Shown in pieces: positions 1-10,600 of a stretch of 64,000 bases of DNA. Both the position numbers and the translations under genes were made by a program. A model generated the notes under the pieces. The model worked only from the letters and a program-made list of their open reading frames with translations. It was not told the DNA's origin and ran no database searches. Within the stretch, counting starts at the first letter, position 1. Every line of letters begins with the position of its first letter. This DNA comes from Propionivibrio hellwigii (GTDB taxonomy: Bacteria > Pseudomonadota > Gammaproteobacteria > Burkholderiales > Rhodocyclaceae). The stretch is from assembly GCF_041770905.1 (NCBI RefSeq), contig NZ_JBEUWX010000003.1:272196-336195 (forward strand), given 5' to 3'.

Positions 1-569
1 CCACGGCGCCACAGGCGCACGAAGGACTTGGCGTCGCACAATACGCCTGGTCATCCTCGCCGCTGCGCCGCTACGTCGATCTGCTCAACCAGTGGCAGCT
101 GATCGCCTGCCTGCGCGGCGATCCGCCGCCGTTCAAGCCCAAATCCGATCTCCTCTATGCCGCCTTGCGCGATTTCGAACTGACCTATGCCGCCTATGCC
201 GATTTCCAGCGCACTATGGAACGCTACTGGTGCCTACGCTGGCTGCATCAGGAAGCGCGCACGACGATCGACGCCACCGTGCGCCGCGACGAACTCGTCA
301 AACTCGACGGCCTGCCGCTGCTCCAGCGCATCGCTTCGCTACCGGCGCTTCCGCCCGGCAGCCGCGTTCGCCTCGACATCGACTCCAGTGACCTGCTAAC
401 GCTGGCGCTGACCTGCCGCTACCGCGAGACCCTGGAAACGCCATCCAACGGCGCGAGACAAGACGAACACGACACGGGTAGTACGATAGACGACCCACCG
501 TCACCCGAACAAACGACATGGGAGCAGCAAAAACCTCCCGTACTCCTCATGGAAACCGCAGACGTCTGA
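1..569 (+). CDS. RNB-domain ribonuclease (exoribonuclease II-like), C-terminal part
   Basis: The reading frame is open from base 3 to the stop at 567-569, so the gene starts before the window. The visible part contains SPLRRYVDLLNQWQL, which matches the conserved end of the RNB catalytic domain of RNase II/R enzymes; these degrade RNA processively 3' to 5'. The roughly 130 residues that follow are less conserved and end in an acidic, proline-rich tail. A GTG start for the next gene follows directly, so the two are probably co-transcribed. The family call rests on this one motif and the length of the tail; which subfamily it belongs to cannot be decided here. Confidence 0.7.
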   Translation, partial: TAPQAHEGLGVAQYAWSSSPLRRYVDLLNQWQLIACLRGDPPPFKPKSDLLYAALRDFELTYAAYADFQRTMERYWCLRWLHQEARTTIDATVRRDELVKLDGLPLLQRIASLPALPPGSRVRLDIDSSDLLTLALTCRYRETLETPSNGARQDEHDTGSTIDDPPSPEQTTWEQQKPPVLLMETADV

Positions 570-570
570 A

Positions 571-1500
571 GTGAACGATATGAAAACCGCGCCTCAAGAA
601 CCCACGTTCACACCGCCCTGGCAGCAGCCAGGCGCCAACCCGTACCTATGGTTTGGCATTGGCGCATCATTTGTCCTGCACGCCCTGGCGCTGGCGGTCA
701 ACTTCACCTACCCGGAAGCTTCACGCGCCTTCCGCAACAATGCGCTGGAAATCATTCTGGTCAACAGCAAATCCGCACGGCGGCCGACCGACGCCCAGGC
801 ACTGGCGCAGACCAACCTTGATGGTGGCGGCGATACCGACCAGGACCGCCGCGCTAAAACGCCGCTCCCCGCCTCAAGCGAAGAAAAAACCGGCGACGAC
901 ATGGAGCAGGCCCAGCAACGAGTCCAGGAACTGGAAGCGCGCCAGCAACGTTTGCTGACGCGCACACGCAGCAAGCCGATTGCGCCGCCGGCCAAGACGG
1001 AAAAAGAAGCGGAAGCGCCTTCGACGCCGGCCGCCGCGCCGATCAGCGGCCGCGACCTGGCTAACCGCGCGCTGGAAATGGCCAAACTGCAAGGCGAGAT
1101 CGCCCGCAGCGTCGACGCCTACAACAAACGCCCACGCTTAAAAACCGTCGGCACGCGCGCCAGCTACTATCCGCAGGCCGCTTTCCTCGACGCCTGGAAG
1201 CGCAAGGTCGAACGCATCGGCACGCTGAACTACCCCTCGGCCGCCAAGGGCAAAGTCTATGGCTCGGTCACTGTCTGGGTCGTTCTCAAGCGGGAAGACG
1301 GCGCGCTCTACCAAGAGGTTGAAATCCGCAAATCTTCGGGCAGCCCCGTCCTGGACAAAGCCGCCCAGCGCATTGTCACCATGGGCGCCCCCTACGGCCC
1401 GATTCCGCAAGGCGCAGACGAGCGCTTCGATAACTTTGGCTTCGCCCGCACGCTGACCTTTACCCGCGGCAACCAGCTCGAGTCGCGGGAAGCCCAATAA
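571..1500 (+). CDS. TonB-family energy transducer-like protein
   Basis: This 309-residue protein has one N-terminal membrane anchor (about residues 25-48, rich in F, L and A), a long charged linker rich in Q, E, K and P, and a C-terminal TonB-like domain (about residues 205-300, containing YPSAAKGKVYGSVTVWVVL). TonB proteins span the periplasm and pass proton-motive energy from ExbB/ExbD to outer-membrane receptors. No exbB or exbD is next to it, so its partners are unknown and it may instead be a TonB-like envelope protein. The GTG at 571 directly follows the previous stop; an in-frame ATG at 580 is an alternative start. aroE follows after 38 bases. Confidence 0.75.
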   Translation: MNDMKTAPQEPTFTPPWQQPGANPYLWFGIGASFVLHALALAVNFTYPEASRAFRNNALEIILVNSKSARRPTDAQALAQTNLDGGGDTDQDRRAKTPLPASSEEKTGDDMEQAQQRVQELEARQQRLLTRTRSKPIAPPAKTEKEAEAPSTPAAAPISGRDLANRALEMAKLQGEIARSVDAYNKRPRLKTVGTRASYYPQAAFLDAWKRKVERIGTLNYPSAAKGKVYGSVTVWVVLKREDGALYQEVEIRKSSGSPVLDKAAQRIVTMGAPYGPIPQGADERFDNFGFARTLTFTRGNQLESREAQ

Positions 1501-1538
1501 CGCGGAAGCTTGCCGCCAGGCGCCGGCTCCAGACTGCC

Positions 1539-2357
1539 ATGACCGATCGATACTGTGTTTTCGGCAACCCCATCCGCCACAGCCAATCGCCGCGCATCCA
1601 TACCGCCTTTGCCCAACAGACCGGGCAGGATCTCCGGTATGAGGCCATTCTCGCGCCGCTCGACGATTTCGCGGGCGCTGTACGGGCATTCATCGCCGCC
1701 GGCGGCAAGGGCGCCAACGTCACCGTACCGTTCAAGCAGGCGGCCTGGCGGCTTGCCACGCGCCTGACGCCGCGCGCGGCGCTGGCCGGCGCAGTCAATA
1801 CGCTGAGCTTTTGCAACGGCGAAATTCTCGGCGACAACACGGACGGCGCCGGTCTCGTGCGCGATCTCATCGACCACCTCGGCGTCTTCCTCGCCGGCTC
1901 GCGCATCCTGATGCTCGGTGCTGGCGGCGCGGCGCGCGGCGTCTGCGGCCCGCTGCTTGAGCAGCGCCCGCGCGCCCTGACCATCGCCAATCGCACCGTC
2001 GCCAACGCCAAGGCGCTGGCCGAACGTTTTGCCGCGCAGGGCGCCATCACCGGCTGCGGCTACGACGAACTGGACGGGCACTCGTTCGACCTGGTCATCG
2101 ACGCGACGTCGGCGAGTCTGAACGCCCTCATGCCGCCGTTGCCCATCGGGCTGTTCGCCGCCGGCAGTCTGGCTTACGCGATGATGTACGGGCTGGCGCA
2201 AACGCCGTTTCGCGCCTTTGCCGAACAGCAGGGCGCGGCGCGCTATGCCGACGGCCTGGGCATGCTGGTCAGTCAGGCGGCGGAATCTTTCTTTGTCTGG
2301 CGCGGCGTGCGCCCGGACTGCCGTCCCGTCATGACACAGCTGCTGGCGGCGCAATGA
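1539..2357 (+). CDS. aroE: Shikimate dehydrogenase (NADP-dependent)
   Basis: AroE reduces 3-dehydroshikimate to shikimate with NADPH in the pathway to aromatic amino acids. The 272-residue length is typical. The substrate-binding segment NPIRHSQSP is near residues 10-17, catalytic Lys66 lies in NVTVPFKQ, the partner Asp102 in DNTDGAG, and the Rossmann nucleotide loop GAGGAARG at about 127-134. The ATG at 1539 gives the normal N-terminus. The stop overlaps the mtgA start (ATGA), which indicates translational coupling. This order, TonB-like then aroE then mtgA, is familiar from betaproteobacteria. Confidence 0.95.
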   Translation: MTDRYCVFGNPIRHSQSPRIHTAFAQQTGQDLRYEAILAPLDDFAGAVRAFIAAGGKGANVTVPFKQAAWRLATRLTPRAALAGAVNTLSFCNGEILGDNTDGAGLVRDLIDHLGVFLAGSRILMLGAGGAARGVCGPLLEQRPRALTIANRTVANAKALAERFAAQGAITGCGYDELDGHSFDLVIDATSASLNALMPPLPIGLFAAGSLAYAMMYGLAQTPFRAFAEQQGAARYADGLGMLVSQAAESFFVWRGVRPDCRPVMTQLLAAQ

Positions 2358-3070
2358 GCCGCGGCACGACACGCCTGCTTACCCTTGTCCGCTGGTTCAA
2401 ACGCGCGCTGCTCGCCGTGTTGACGCTCGTGCTGCTCTACGAAGGCTGGCTGTTCGGCTGGGTGCTCTGGTGGCGCACGATCAACCCTGACATGACGCGC
2501 TTCATGGAACTCCGACTCGACGCGCTGCGCGCCAACGATCCCAAGGCGACATTGCAGCAAGGCTGGGTTGATTACGAACGTATTTCGCCGCACCTCAAAC
2601 GCGCGCTGATCGCCGCCGAGGACAGCCGCTTCATGCAGCACGACGGCTTCGACTGGGACGGCATCGAAAAGGCGCTGGCGCGCAACCGGCGGCGGGGGAA
2701 AATCGTCGCCGGCGGCTCGACGATCAGCCAGCAGTTGGCCAAGAATCTGCTGCTGACGCCGGATAAGACGCTGTGGCGGAAGGCCCAGGAAGCCGTCATC
2801 ACGCTGATGATCGAGACGACGTGGAGCAAGCGCCGCATCCTGGAGGTTTATCTCAACGTTATCGAATGGGGCAACGGCATCTTCGGCGCGGAAGCGGCCG
2901 CCTGGCACTACTTTGGCGTTTCCGCCACGCAACTTTCGGCGGAACAGGCGGCGCGGCTGGCCGCCATGGTGCCGCGACCACGCTATTTCAACACACACCG
3001 CACATCGCCGATGCTGGCCGCACGCAGCGAATCCATCCGCCGGCATATGTCCGCCGCGCCGATTCCTTAG
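2354..3070 (+). CDS. mtgA: Monofunctional biosynthetic peptidoglycan transglycosylase
   Basis: MtgA polymerises lipid II into glycan strands at the inner membrane, without a transpeptidase domain. The 238-residue protein has a membrane anchor at about residues 12-38 and the GT51 signature: AAEDSRFMQHDGFDWDG with the catalytic Glu, then GGSTISQQLAKNL, and the later IEWGNGIFGAEAAAWHYF block. It ends after the GT51 domain, as expected for MtgA rather than a bifunctional PBP1. The start overlaps the aroE stop by four bases. The gap to the next gene (3071-3296) shows no clear feature. Confidence 0.95.
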   Translation: MSRGTTRLLTLVRWFKRALLAVLTLVLLYEGWLFGWVLWWRTINPDMTRFMELRLDALRANDPKATLQQGWVDYERISPHLKRALIAAEDSRFMQHDGFDWDGIEKALARNRRRGKIVAGGSTISQQLAKNLLLTPDKTLWRKAQEAVITLMIETTWSKRRILEVYLNVIEWGNGIFGAEAAAWHYFGVSATQLSAEQAARLAAMVPRPRYFNTHRTSPMLAARSESIRRHMSAAPIP

Positions 3071-3296
3071 GCGCGGCGGCCGCGCGGAAGCCCGCGATTT
3101 ACGGGCGTTTCAGGCCACCGCCGGTCAACAGGGCCCAGCGTATGCGCCCTACATACATGCTAAAATCGCCGCCGATCCAACTACCGTGGAACCTGAAATA
3201 ACGCTGCGGGCAGCCCACCGCACAGGGGCGGGCGCAGAAACGCCGCTTCATGGATTCCACTTCGCCTTTGGCGACTTGGCGATAGAGGAGGCTCCG

Positions 3297-4601
3297 ATGA
3301 GCGAAGAAAAACTGTCGATCAATGATCTGGAGGCCATTTCGGAACTGCTGGCCCAGCAAAAGCTCGCCGAAAACTCTGAACCGCGACAGGATCCGTATTC
3401 GCCGGAACCCTCCGAAACCCCGGAATACGGACAATACGCCGAACGCCTGCATGCCTTGCTCGAACGGATGTCACTGGCCGATATCGCTGCCGCCATTGAG
3501 GCTCTGGCGCCCGAAGACCGGCTGCTGGTATGGAACGAAGTGCGCGCCGAACGCGGCGAGGCCATTCTCGAAATTCTCTCCGACGACATCCGCGAAGACC
3601 TGATCTGCGAGAGCCACCTGCGCAATGAAAAGACCTCCGTCACGGCATTCGAGCTGCGTAACGGCCGCCTCAACCAGATCAACGTCAACACGCCGTATGA
3701 CTTGAAGTCGCTCAAGCCGATCTGGGTCGATCTGGTCGCGCCAACGCCGGAAATCCGCGCCTGGGTCGGTCGCTTCTTCGGTGTGGTTCTGCCCAATCCG
3801 AGCAATCTGACCGACCTGGAAGCCAGCGCGCGTTTCTACGTCATGGACAGCGGCGAAATCCACCTGCACTCGGATTTCCTGCTCGACACCAAAGAAGAAT
3901 CGCGCAACGTCGCCGTTGCGCTGATTCTGCATCAGGATGTGCTCTTCACCGTTCGCCCCGAAGAACTGCCGGTCTTCCGCCTGCAACGGCTGCGCGCGCG
4001 CACCCAGCCCGGCTACGTCACCGACGGCAAGGATGTGCTGCTCGATCTCTATGCGGCCGATGTCGAATATTCCGCCGATGCACTCGAAGACATTTACGCC
4101 TCGCTCGGTGAGGCCGGCCAGCACGTGCTGGGCAACGAACTGAGCGATGCCGACGCCGCCAAGATTCTCGCCGATATCGCCGGAGAAGAAGATCTCAATG
4201 GCCGCATTCGGCGCAATGTGCACGATACTCGGCGCGCCGTTTCCTTTCTGATGCGCGGCAAAATCCTGAACGCCGACCAGGTCGAGGACGCCCGCCAGAT
4301 TTTGCGTGACATCGAATCAGTGGACGGCCATACCTCATTCCTGTTCGGAAAAATCAACTTTCTGATGGATGCGCTGGTCGGTTTTATCAACATCAACCAG
4401 AACAAGGTCATCAAAATCTTTTCCGTCGCCTCGGTCGCCATGCTGCCGCCGACGCTGATCGCCAGCATCTACGGCATGAACTTCAAGGGTTGGTTTCCCG
4501 AACTGGAATGGGAGTACGGCTATCCCTTCGCCCTGTTGCTGATGATCTGCTCCATCGCCATTCCCTTCTGGTTTTTTAACCGGAAAGGCTGGCTGCGTTA
4601 A
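3297..4601 (+). CDS. corA: CorA-type magnesium/cobalt transporter with long N-terminal region
   Basis: The C-terminus holds the hallmark of CorA channels: a pore helix ending in the YGMNF motif (near residue 395), a short periplasmic loop and a second helix ending in a basic FNRKGWLR tail. CorA pentamers let Mg2+ (and Co2+ or Ni2+) into the cytoplasm. The protein is 434 residues, longer than E. coli CorA (316), because an acidic N-terminal domain precedes the cytoplasmic funnel; that extension, with ALAPEDRLLVWNEV, resembles the helical N-domain of MgtE-type proteins. The ATG at 3297 follows a good GAGGAG ribosome-binding site at about 3286-3291; upstream in-frame starts lack one. The gene converges with hemL across only 16 bases. 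Confidence 0.88.
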   Translation: MSEEKLSINDLEAISELLAQQKLAENSEPRQDPYSPEPSETPEYGQYAERLHALLERMSLADIAAAIEALAPEDRLLVWNEVRAERGEAILEILSDDIREDLICESHLRNEKTSVTAFELRNGRLNQINVNTPYDLKSLKPIWVDLVAPTPEIRAWVGRFFGVVLPNPSNLTDLEASARFYVMDSGEIHLHSDFLLDTKEESRNVAVALILHQDVLFTVRPEELPVFRLQRLRARTQPGYVTDGKDVLLDLYAADVEYSADALEDIYASLGEAGQHVLGNELSDADAAKILADIAGEEDLNGRIRRNVHDTRRAVSFLMRGKILNADQVEDARQILRDIESVDGHTSFLFGKINFLMDALVGFININQNKVIKIFSVASVAMLPPTLIASIYGMNFKGWFPELEWEYGYPFALLLMICSIAIPFWFFNRKGWLR

Positions 4602-4617
4602 GCCTGTCCGTGCCGGC

Positions 4618-5919
4618 TCAGGCAGAGCACCCCGCGCTGGATAACCTGCCGAACGCCGCGTCGGCCGCCGCCAGCGTGGCGGCAATATCGGCATCTGTAT
4701 GCGCCGCCGAAACGAAGCCCGCCTCATAGGCAGACGGCGCAAAATAATAGCCTGCCGCCAGCATGGCGTGGAAGAAACGGCTGAAGGCCGCAGTATCGCA
4801 TTCGAGCACGTCGGCGTAATTTTGCGGGCACTCGGCGCGGAAATAGAGGCCGAACATGCCGCCGACCGACTGTGCCGAAAATACCTGACCGTGCTTCCGG
4901 GCAAGCTGGCTTAGCCCCGAACATAAATCCGCCGTTTTCCGGCTCAGATCGGCATAAAAACCGGGCGCCTGGATCAGGCGCAGCGTCACCAAACCTGCCG
5001 CCACGGCCAAGGGATTGCCGGACAAGGTGCCCGCCTGATAAACCGGCCCCAGCGGCGCGATTTTTTCCATAATGTCACGTCGGCCGCCAAATGCGCCCAA
5101 CGGCATACCGCCACCGATGACCTTGGCGAGGGTGGTCATGTCCGGCGTTACGCCATAGCGGCCTTGCGCACATTCCAGCCCGACACGGAACCCGGTCATC
5201 ACCTCGTCGAAAATCAGCACGGCGCCATACTGCGTACAACACGCGCGCAGCGTCGTCAGAAATGCAGGATCGGGGGCGATGAGATTCATATTGCCCGCAA
5301 CCGGCTCGACAATCACGGCGGCAATCTTGTTGCCATGCGCGGCAAAAGCCTGCTCGACCTGGGCCGCGTCGTTGTAATCAAGCACCATCGTATGCTTGGC
5401 GACATCGGCCGGCACGCCGCCGGAACTGGGATTGCCGAAGGTCAACAGCCCCGAGCCGGCCTTGACCAGCAGGCTGTCGGAATGGCCGTGGTAACAGCCT
5501 TCAAACTTGACCAGGAGGTCGCGCCCCGTATAGCCGCGCGCCAGCCGGATGGCGCTCATCGTCGCCTCGGTACCGGAGCTGACGAGGCGCACCATGTCCA
5601 TCGATGGGACGAGGCGGCACAGCAGGTCAGCCAGTTCGACCTCACCTTCGGTCGGCGCGCCGAACGACAAACCATCGGCGGCAGCGGCCTGTACGGCGGC
5701 AACGACTTCCGGATGGGCATGGCCGAGAATCAGCGGCCCCCACGAGCCGACGTAATCGAGATATTCGTCACCATTGACATCCGTGGCGCGCGCGCCGTTT
5801 CCGCTGACGAAAAAACGCGGCGCCCCGCCCACCGAGCGAAAAGCGCGCACGGGTGAATTGACACCGCCGGGAATATGTCGGCGGGCGCGCTCAAACAAGG
5901 TTGTATTACGGTCGGACAT
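4618..5919 (-). CDS. hemL: Glutamate-1-semialdehyde 2,1-aminomutase
   Basis: HemL converts glutamate-1-semialdehyde to 5-aminolevulinate, the last step of C5-pathway tetrapyrrole synthesis. The 433-residue protein has typical family length. Visible motifs are PGGVNSPVRAF near the N-terminus, SSGTEATMSAIRLARG around 114-129, FDEVMTGFR at 238-246 and the PLP-binding Lys266 in LAKVIGGGMPLGAFGG. It is transcribed alone, leftward, and converges on the CorA gene. Confidence 0.97.
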   Translation of the reverse strand: MSDRNTTLFERARRHIPGGVNSPVRAFRSVGGAPRFFVSGNGARATDVNGDEYLDYVGSWGPLILGHAHPEVVAAVQAAAADGLSFGAPTEGEVELADLLCRLVPSMDMVRLVSSGTEATMSAIRLARGYTGRDLLVKFEGCYHGHSDSLLVKAGSGLLTFGNPSSGGVPADVAKHTMVLDYNDAAQVEQAFAAHGNKIAAVIVEPVAGNMNLIAPDPAFLTTLRACCTQYGAVLIFDEVMTGFRVGLECAQGRYGVTPDMTTLAKVIGGGMPLGAFGGRRDIMEKIAPLGPVYQAGTLSGNPLAVAAGLVTLRLIQAPGFYADLSRKTADLCSGLSQLARKHGQVFSAQSVGGMFGLYFRAECPQNYADVLECDTAAFSRFFHAMLAAGYYFAPSAYEAGFVSAAHTDADIAATLAAADAAFGRLSSAGCSA

Positions 5920-6177
5920 GGCGGCGCTCCATCAAAAAATCCAGAAATCCATTGCAACGATTCTACCCGAAACGGGCGGATGCTCGGCCGGAAGCGGCCC
6001 GCTGCGCCCAAGAGATGCCGAATAACGTCAATCCGCTCATCGCCTGCAATCAACCGATAGGCATACACTGTTTTATCTACCCGCGTTGTGTTGTATAGTG
6101 TCATAAACCAGTATCCGCACATAAAACAATGCTGCGCGTCCGTATTGGGCAGCGCGAGGAAATCTTGGAGCACAAAA
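5920..6177. promoter_or_regulatory. Intergenic region between divergent hemL and pilG
   Basis: This 258-base gap must hold the promoters for both divergent genes. It is relatively AT-rich just before pilG. A TATAGT at about 6094-6099, preceded by TG-rich sequence, could be a -10 box for pilG, but no good -35 at the right spacing was seen. No coding sequence is supported here. Confidence 0.35.
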
Positions 6178-6573
6178 TTGGCAGAAGCCTTGAACCCAGG
6201 TGACGTCAAAGTCATGATTGTTGACGATAGCAATACGATTCGTCGCAGCGCTGAAATTTTTCTAGTGCAGTCGGGTTATCAGGTCGTACTTGCAGAAGAT
6301 GGTTTCGACGCACTGGCAAAAATTGCCGATCACCGCCCCCATGTCATTTTCTGCGACATCATGATGCCGCGCCTCGATGGCTATCAGACGTGTGCGCTGA
6401 TCAAGAAAAACCCGCGTTTCAGAAATACGCCCGTCATCATGTTGTCTTCCAAGGACGGCCTGTTTGACCGGGCACGCGGGCGCATGGTCGGCTCCGACCA
6501 ATATCTGACCAAACCCTTCACGAAAGATAGTCTTCTGCAATCGGTCGCCGCATTTACTGCCCAGGCCACCTAA
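6178..6573 (+). CDS. pilG: Twitching-motility response regulator PilG
   Basis: A single receiver domain of 131 residues with no output domain. The acidic pair Asp16/Asp17, phosphoacceptor Asp60 in IFCDIMMPRLDG and Lys112 in LTKPF are present. In the Chp system, PilG is phosphorylated by the ChpA kinase and controls type IV pilus extension. The frame could extend upstream, but TTG at 6178 is chosen because a GGAG lies nine bases before it and the length then fits the family. It is the first gene of pilG-pilH-pilI-chpA. Confidence 0.9.
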   Translation: MAEALNPGDVKVMIVDDSNTIRRSAEIFLVQSGYQVVLAEDGFDALAKIADHRPHVIFCDIMMPRLDGYQTCALIKKNPRFRNTPVIMLSSKDGLFDRARGRMVGSDQYLTKPFTKDSLLQSVAAFTAQAT

Positions 6574-6696
6574 GCTTATCGAACGCATTCAATTTAATCA
6601 TCCGCCCAAGCGCATTGAAAAAAAGATCCGTACAGTCCCGTATTTCTTGACCCATCTCACCGGCACAAGTACACAAGCACGTTTCTGGAGTCACGT

Positions 6697-7059
6697 ATGC
6701 CCGTAAAAAAAATTTTGATCATCGACGACTCGCCCACTGAGCGCTACATCCTTACGGAAATTCTCAATCGCAGCGGTTATCAGGTCATCACGGCAGAAAA
6801 CGGTGAAGAAGGCGTCGCCCGGGCATACAGCGAACTTCCCGACCTGATTCTGATGGACGTCGTCATGCCTGGCCTTAATGGTTATCAAGCCACGCGTACG
6901 CTGAGCAGAAACGAACAGACGAAGCACATTCCTATCATCATTTGTTCTTCGAAAAACCAGGAAACCGACAAAATTTGGGGGCTGCGCCAAGGCGCACTGA
7001 TCTATCTGACCAAACCGGTCGACGGCACCGAACTGCTCAGCAAGATCGCCGCCCTCTGA
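6697..7059 (+). CDS. pilH: Twitching-motility response regulator PilH
   Basis: A stand-alone CheY-like receiver of 120 residues: acidic pair Asp10/Asp11, phosphoacceptor Asp54 in LILMDVVMPGLNG, Lys106 in YLTKPVDG. PilH is the second regulator of the Chp pathway and is thought to act as phosphate sink or to favour pilus retraction. The ATG at 6697 follows TTCTGGAGTC, a usable ribosome-binding site. The 123 bases after pilG contain no clear terminator, so it may share the pilG transcript. Confidence 0.9.
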   Translation: MPVKKILIIDDSPTERYILTEILNRSGYQVITAENGEEGVARAYSELPDLILMDVVMPGLNGYQATRTLSRNEQTKHIPIIICSSKNQETDKIWGLRQGALIYLTKPVDGTELLSKIAAL

Positions 7060-7090
7060 ACCGTCCAACGCTTTTTATCGATTTTTGCAC

Positions 7091-7612
7091 ATGCCCAACC
7101 GCGGAACCCTCAGCGAATTTCAGTCTTATCTGGCCAACCGGCTGGCCGCCTCCAGCGAGCGCGGGGTGGCCAGTTTGCTTGGCGTTCTCTCCGGCTCGGA
7201 ATACTGGCTGCTCGATCTTTCCGATTCCGGCGAAGTGGTGGCGCTCCCTGAACTGACCGGCGTGCCGCTGACGCAACCCTGGTTTTTGGGTCTGGCCAAC
7301 ATTCGCGGTAACCTGTATTCGGTTATCGATTTCTCGGTTTTTCAGGGGCAGGAAGCAACACCGCATAACGCCAGTGCGCGTCTGCTGCTGATCGGCACAA
7401 ATCACGGCAGCAACGCCGCGCTGCTTGTCAACCGCATCGTCGGCCTGCGCAATATTGACGACCTGTCTCCCGCCCCGCAGCAAGACTACGGCACCCCGCC
7501 AGACTGGGCGCAGCAGGCCTACACCGACCGCGAAGGGCGTTACTGGAAGCAGCTCAAGGTAGAAGCCCTGCTGGCCGACGAACGCTTTATGGATATCGGC
7601 ATCCCATCATGA
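7091..7612 (+). CDS. pilI: CheW-like adaptor PilI
   Basis: A CheW-domain protein of 173 residues. Fold-typical segments include VALPELTGVPLTQPWFLGL, the short RGN turn after LANI, and LLVNRIVGLR. PilI normally links the receptor PilJ to the kinase ChpA. The ATG at 7091 is preferred over TTG at 7085 two codons upstream. Its stop overlaps the ATG of the kinase gene (ATGA at 7609-7612), so the receptor gene pilJ, which in Pseudomonas separates pilI and chpA, is absent from this position. Confidence 0.88.
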   Translation: MPNRGTLSEFQSYLANRLAASSERGVASLLGVLSGSEYWLLDLSDSGEVVALPELTGVPLTQPWFLGLANIRGNLYSVIDFSVFQGQEATPHNASARLLLIGTNHGSNAALLVNRIVGLRNIDDLSPAPQQDYGTPPDWAQQAYTDREGRYWKQLKVEALLADERFMDIGIPS

Positions 7613-10600
7613 ATGCCTCGACTGAATTTGATACCGGCCCGCTGAGCTGGGTCAAGAATGAAATCGACCTGTCTCTGGAACGCGCCGCCAACGCTCTGAA
7701 TGCCTATGCGGAAAGCGCTGCCGCCGGCAACGCCGATCTCTCGCATATCCAGTACTGCCGCACCCACCTGCATCAGGTGCAAGGCGCGCTCGTCATCGTC
7801 GGTCTGGACGGCGTCAGACAACTGACGGAAGCGATGGAAGCCCTGCTAGAGGCCATGGAAACCGGCACGGTGGCCGCCAATGGCGCAAACATTGCCTTGA
7901 TCTACCAAGGGCTGCAAGGCATCGGCAGTTACCTTGACACCCTTCTTGCCGGACAAAACAACCAGCCACTGCGCCTGTTCCCGCTCTACGCAGCCACCCA
8001 GAAAGCACGCGGTATCGAACATCCCTCGCCGGCCGATCTTTTCTTCCCCGATCTTAGTGTTCGGCCACCACATCGGGCATCCACTGCGGCGAAAATGCCG
8101 GAAACCGCTTTCCAGGAACACCTGCGGCAGGAACGCGGCCGTTTTCAGCGCGGCCTGCTTGCCTGGCTACGCGCCCCGCAGCAACGGGACGGCATCGCCG
8201 ATATGCTGGATGCCGTCAAAAATATCGACGCCGTGCAGGAAAGCGCCTCCGCACGCGCCTTCTGGTGGGTCGCCACGGCGTTGCTGACGGCGCTCTCCGA
8301 AGGCGCGCTGCCTCAGCAAATCGATGCAAAACAAGTTTGCGCACGCATCGACCTGCAAATCCGGCGCATGATCGAAGGCTCGAAAAACGTTGCCGAACGC
8401 CTGATGCGCGACCTGCTTTATCTCGTCGCCATCTGCCAGAGCACACATCCGGCCATCGAGCAGATCCGGCGTGCCTATCGGTTGCGCGAAGCCCTGCAAA
8501 TTGAAAAAGCGCCTGTCACCTCAGCGGCGCAAGAATCGATTCTTCGCCATCTGCACGAAACCATTGCCGCTGCGGAAGATGCATGGAACAAATTCTGCGC
8601 CGGTGCACCGCAGGCACTGCCGCCCTTCCGGGAATACGCGCTGACCATTGCCAACCTGGTCAATCAGCTCGGACGCGCCGATTACCAGCGACTTGCGCAA
8701 GCGCTCGCCATCACCGCCAACAACTTACGCGAAGACGCTTCGCGTCATTCCGACGCGCTGGCCATGGAAGTCGCCACCGGCCTGCTGCTGGCGCAGAATG
8801 CGCAGGAAAATTTCACACACCTGGGCAACGACTTCGCCCACCAGGTCGACATCACCGTTGCGCGCATTCACGGTTGCCTTGCCGGCGCGCCGCCTAAAGC
8901 GGACGCAGAAATCCCGCTGCTTGACGAAATGTCACGCAAGGCTCAGGAACGCCTGCTGATCGCCCAGGTCGCGCGCGAAATTCAGGGCAATCTCGGCCAG
9001 ATCGAACAGGCGCTTGACACCTTCTTCCGCAACGCGGAAGTACGCGACGGTCTACCTCCGCTGGACGCCATTTTTCACCAGACAGAGAACGCACTCACGC
9101 TCTTGGGCCACGACGGCGCCGTTAACGTACTGCGCGCCTGCCGCCAGGAAGCCGAACGTTTTGCACAGCCCGACTACGAGCCGCAGGACAGCGACTTCCA
9201 GCGTATCGCCAACGAACTGTCGCTACTTGGTTTCTACGTCGACGCCATTCCCAGCGGTGCGAACGATTTTGCCGCCTTCGTCGAGCAGATGCAGAAAAAA
9301 CCCGGCGAAGCGGCACACGATGACGTTTATGAAGAACATGACGAGGTGCTTGATCTGGACAGCCTCACGGTCGAACAGGAAGTCGCCCAACAAAAACGCG
9401 AAGCACAAAACCTGCTCGGCGCGTTGCTCGAACAGCCCGACGACGCCGGATTACGCGAGGAGCTGCGCCATAACCTCACCGCACTCAAGGATGACGCCGA
9501 ACTCGTCGCCGATGCGGCGCTTAGCCGTCAGGCTGATGCAGCGCTGACCGCGCTCGACGAAGGCCAGGCGGCCGCGCCGCAAATCCAGGAAGCGATCGCT
9601 TCGCTGCAAACGCCGGGCGAGAAAACACCGCAGCCCTCGGAAGCCACCTTGCAGCTTTCCCAGGCCAGCGCCGAGGAAATCGACGCTGAACTGCTGGAAA
9701 TCTTCATCGAAGAAGCCCACGAAGTCCTCGCCACCGTCGGAGAAAATACACAGCGCGTTCGCCAGCATCCACATGACACCGAGGCGCTCACGACGGTGCG
9801 CCGCGCCTTCCACACACTCAAAGGCAGCGGTCGCATGGTCGGCCTCAAGGATCTCGGCGAAACCGCTTGGGCGATCGAACAAACGCTCAACCTCTGGTTA
9901 CGCCAGGAACAGGAAGTAACTCCCGCCCTGATAGCGCTGCTCGAACAGGCCAAAGGCTGCTTCGACGAATGGGTCGAACATCTCGCCAGCCATTCAGGAG
10001 CCGTCCCCGAAACCGCATCACTCATCGAACTGGCCGAAAGGCTGCGCCGTCCGGAAGGTGCGGCTGCCGCCCCAGGCACCGCAACTGCGGCAAAAGCGGA
10101 CGAAGCCCCCGCAAAGCTGAGCACCACAGCCATCACCAGCTTTATCGACCAGCACCGCGCCGAGGCCGAAGCCGCCGATCAGGCTGCGACCCTCACTGCC
10201 ACGGACGTTACCGAAGCCTCCGTAGAGGCCGTAGAGACGCCGCCCGCAGCGCCTGAAGATTCCACAGCGACCACCGACGGGTCCGTCGAAGATTCGGCTG
10301 CGACCCTCACTATCGCGGACGTTACCGAAGTTCCCGTAGAAACACCGCCCACAATCCTCGAAGATTCGACGTCGCCCACCGATGGGGCTGCCGAAGATTG
10401 GGCCGCGATCCCCACTGCTGCGGACATTACCGAAGCCACTGTAGAGACGCCGTCCGCAGCCCTCGAAGATTCCACAAAACCCACCGATGTTTTGGCCGAA
10501 GCCGACGACGTCCTCCCCTCACTCACCTTTGCCCCGGCGGAAACCTCCATTGCGCAGGCAGCGACGGATGCCGCCCAACCGCCTGAACCGGAGGCACAGC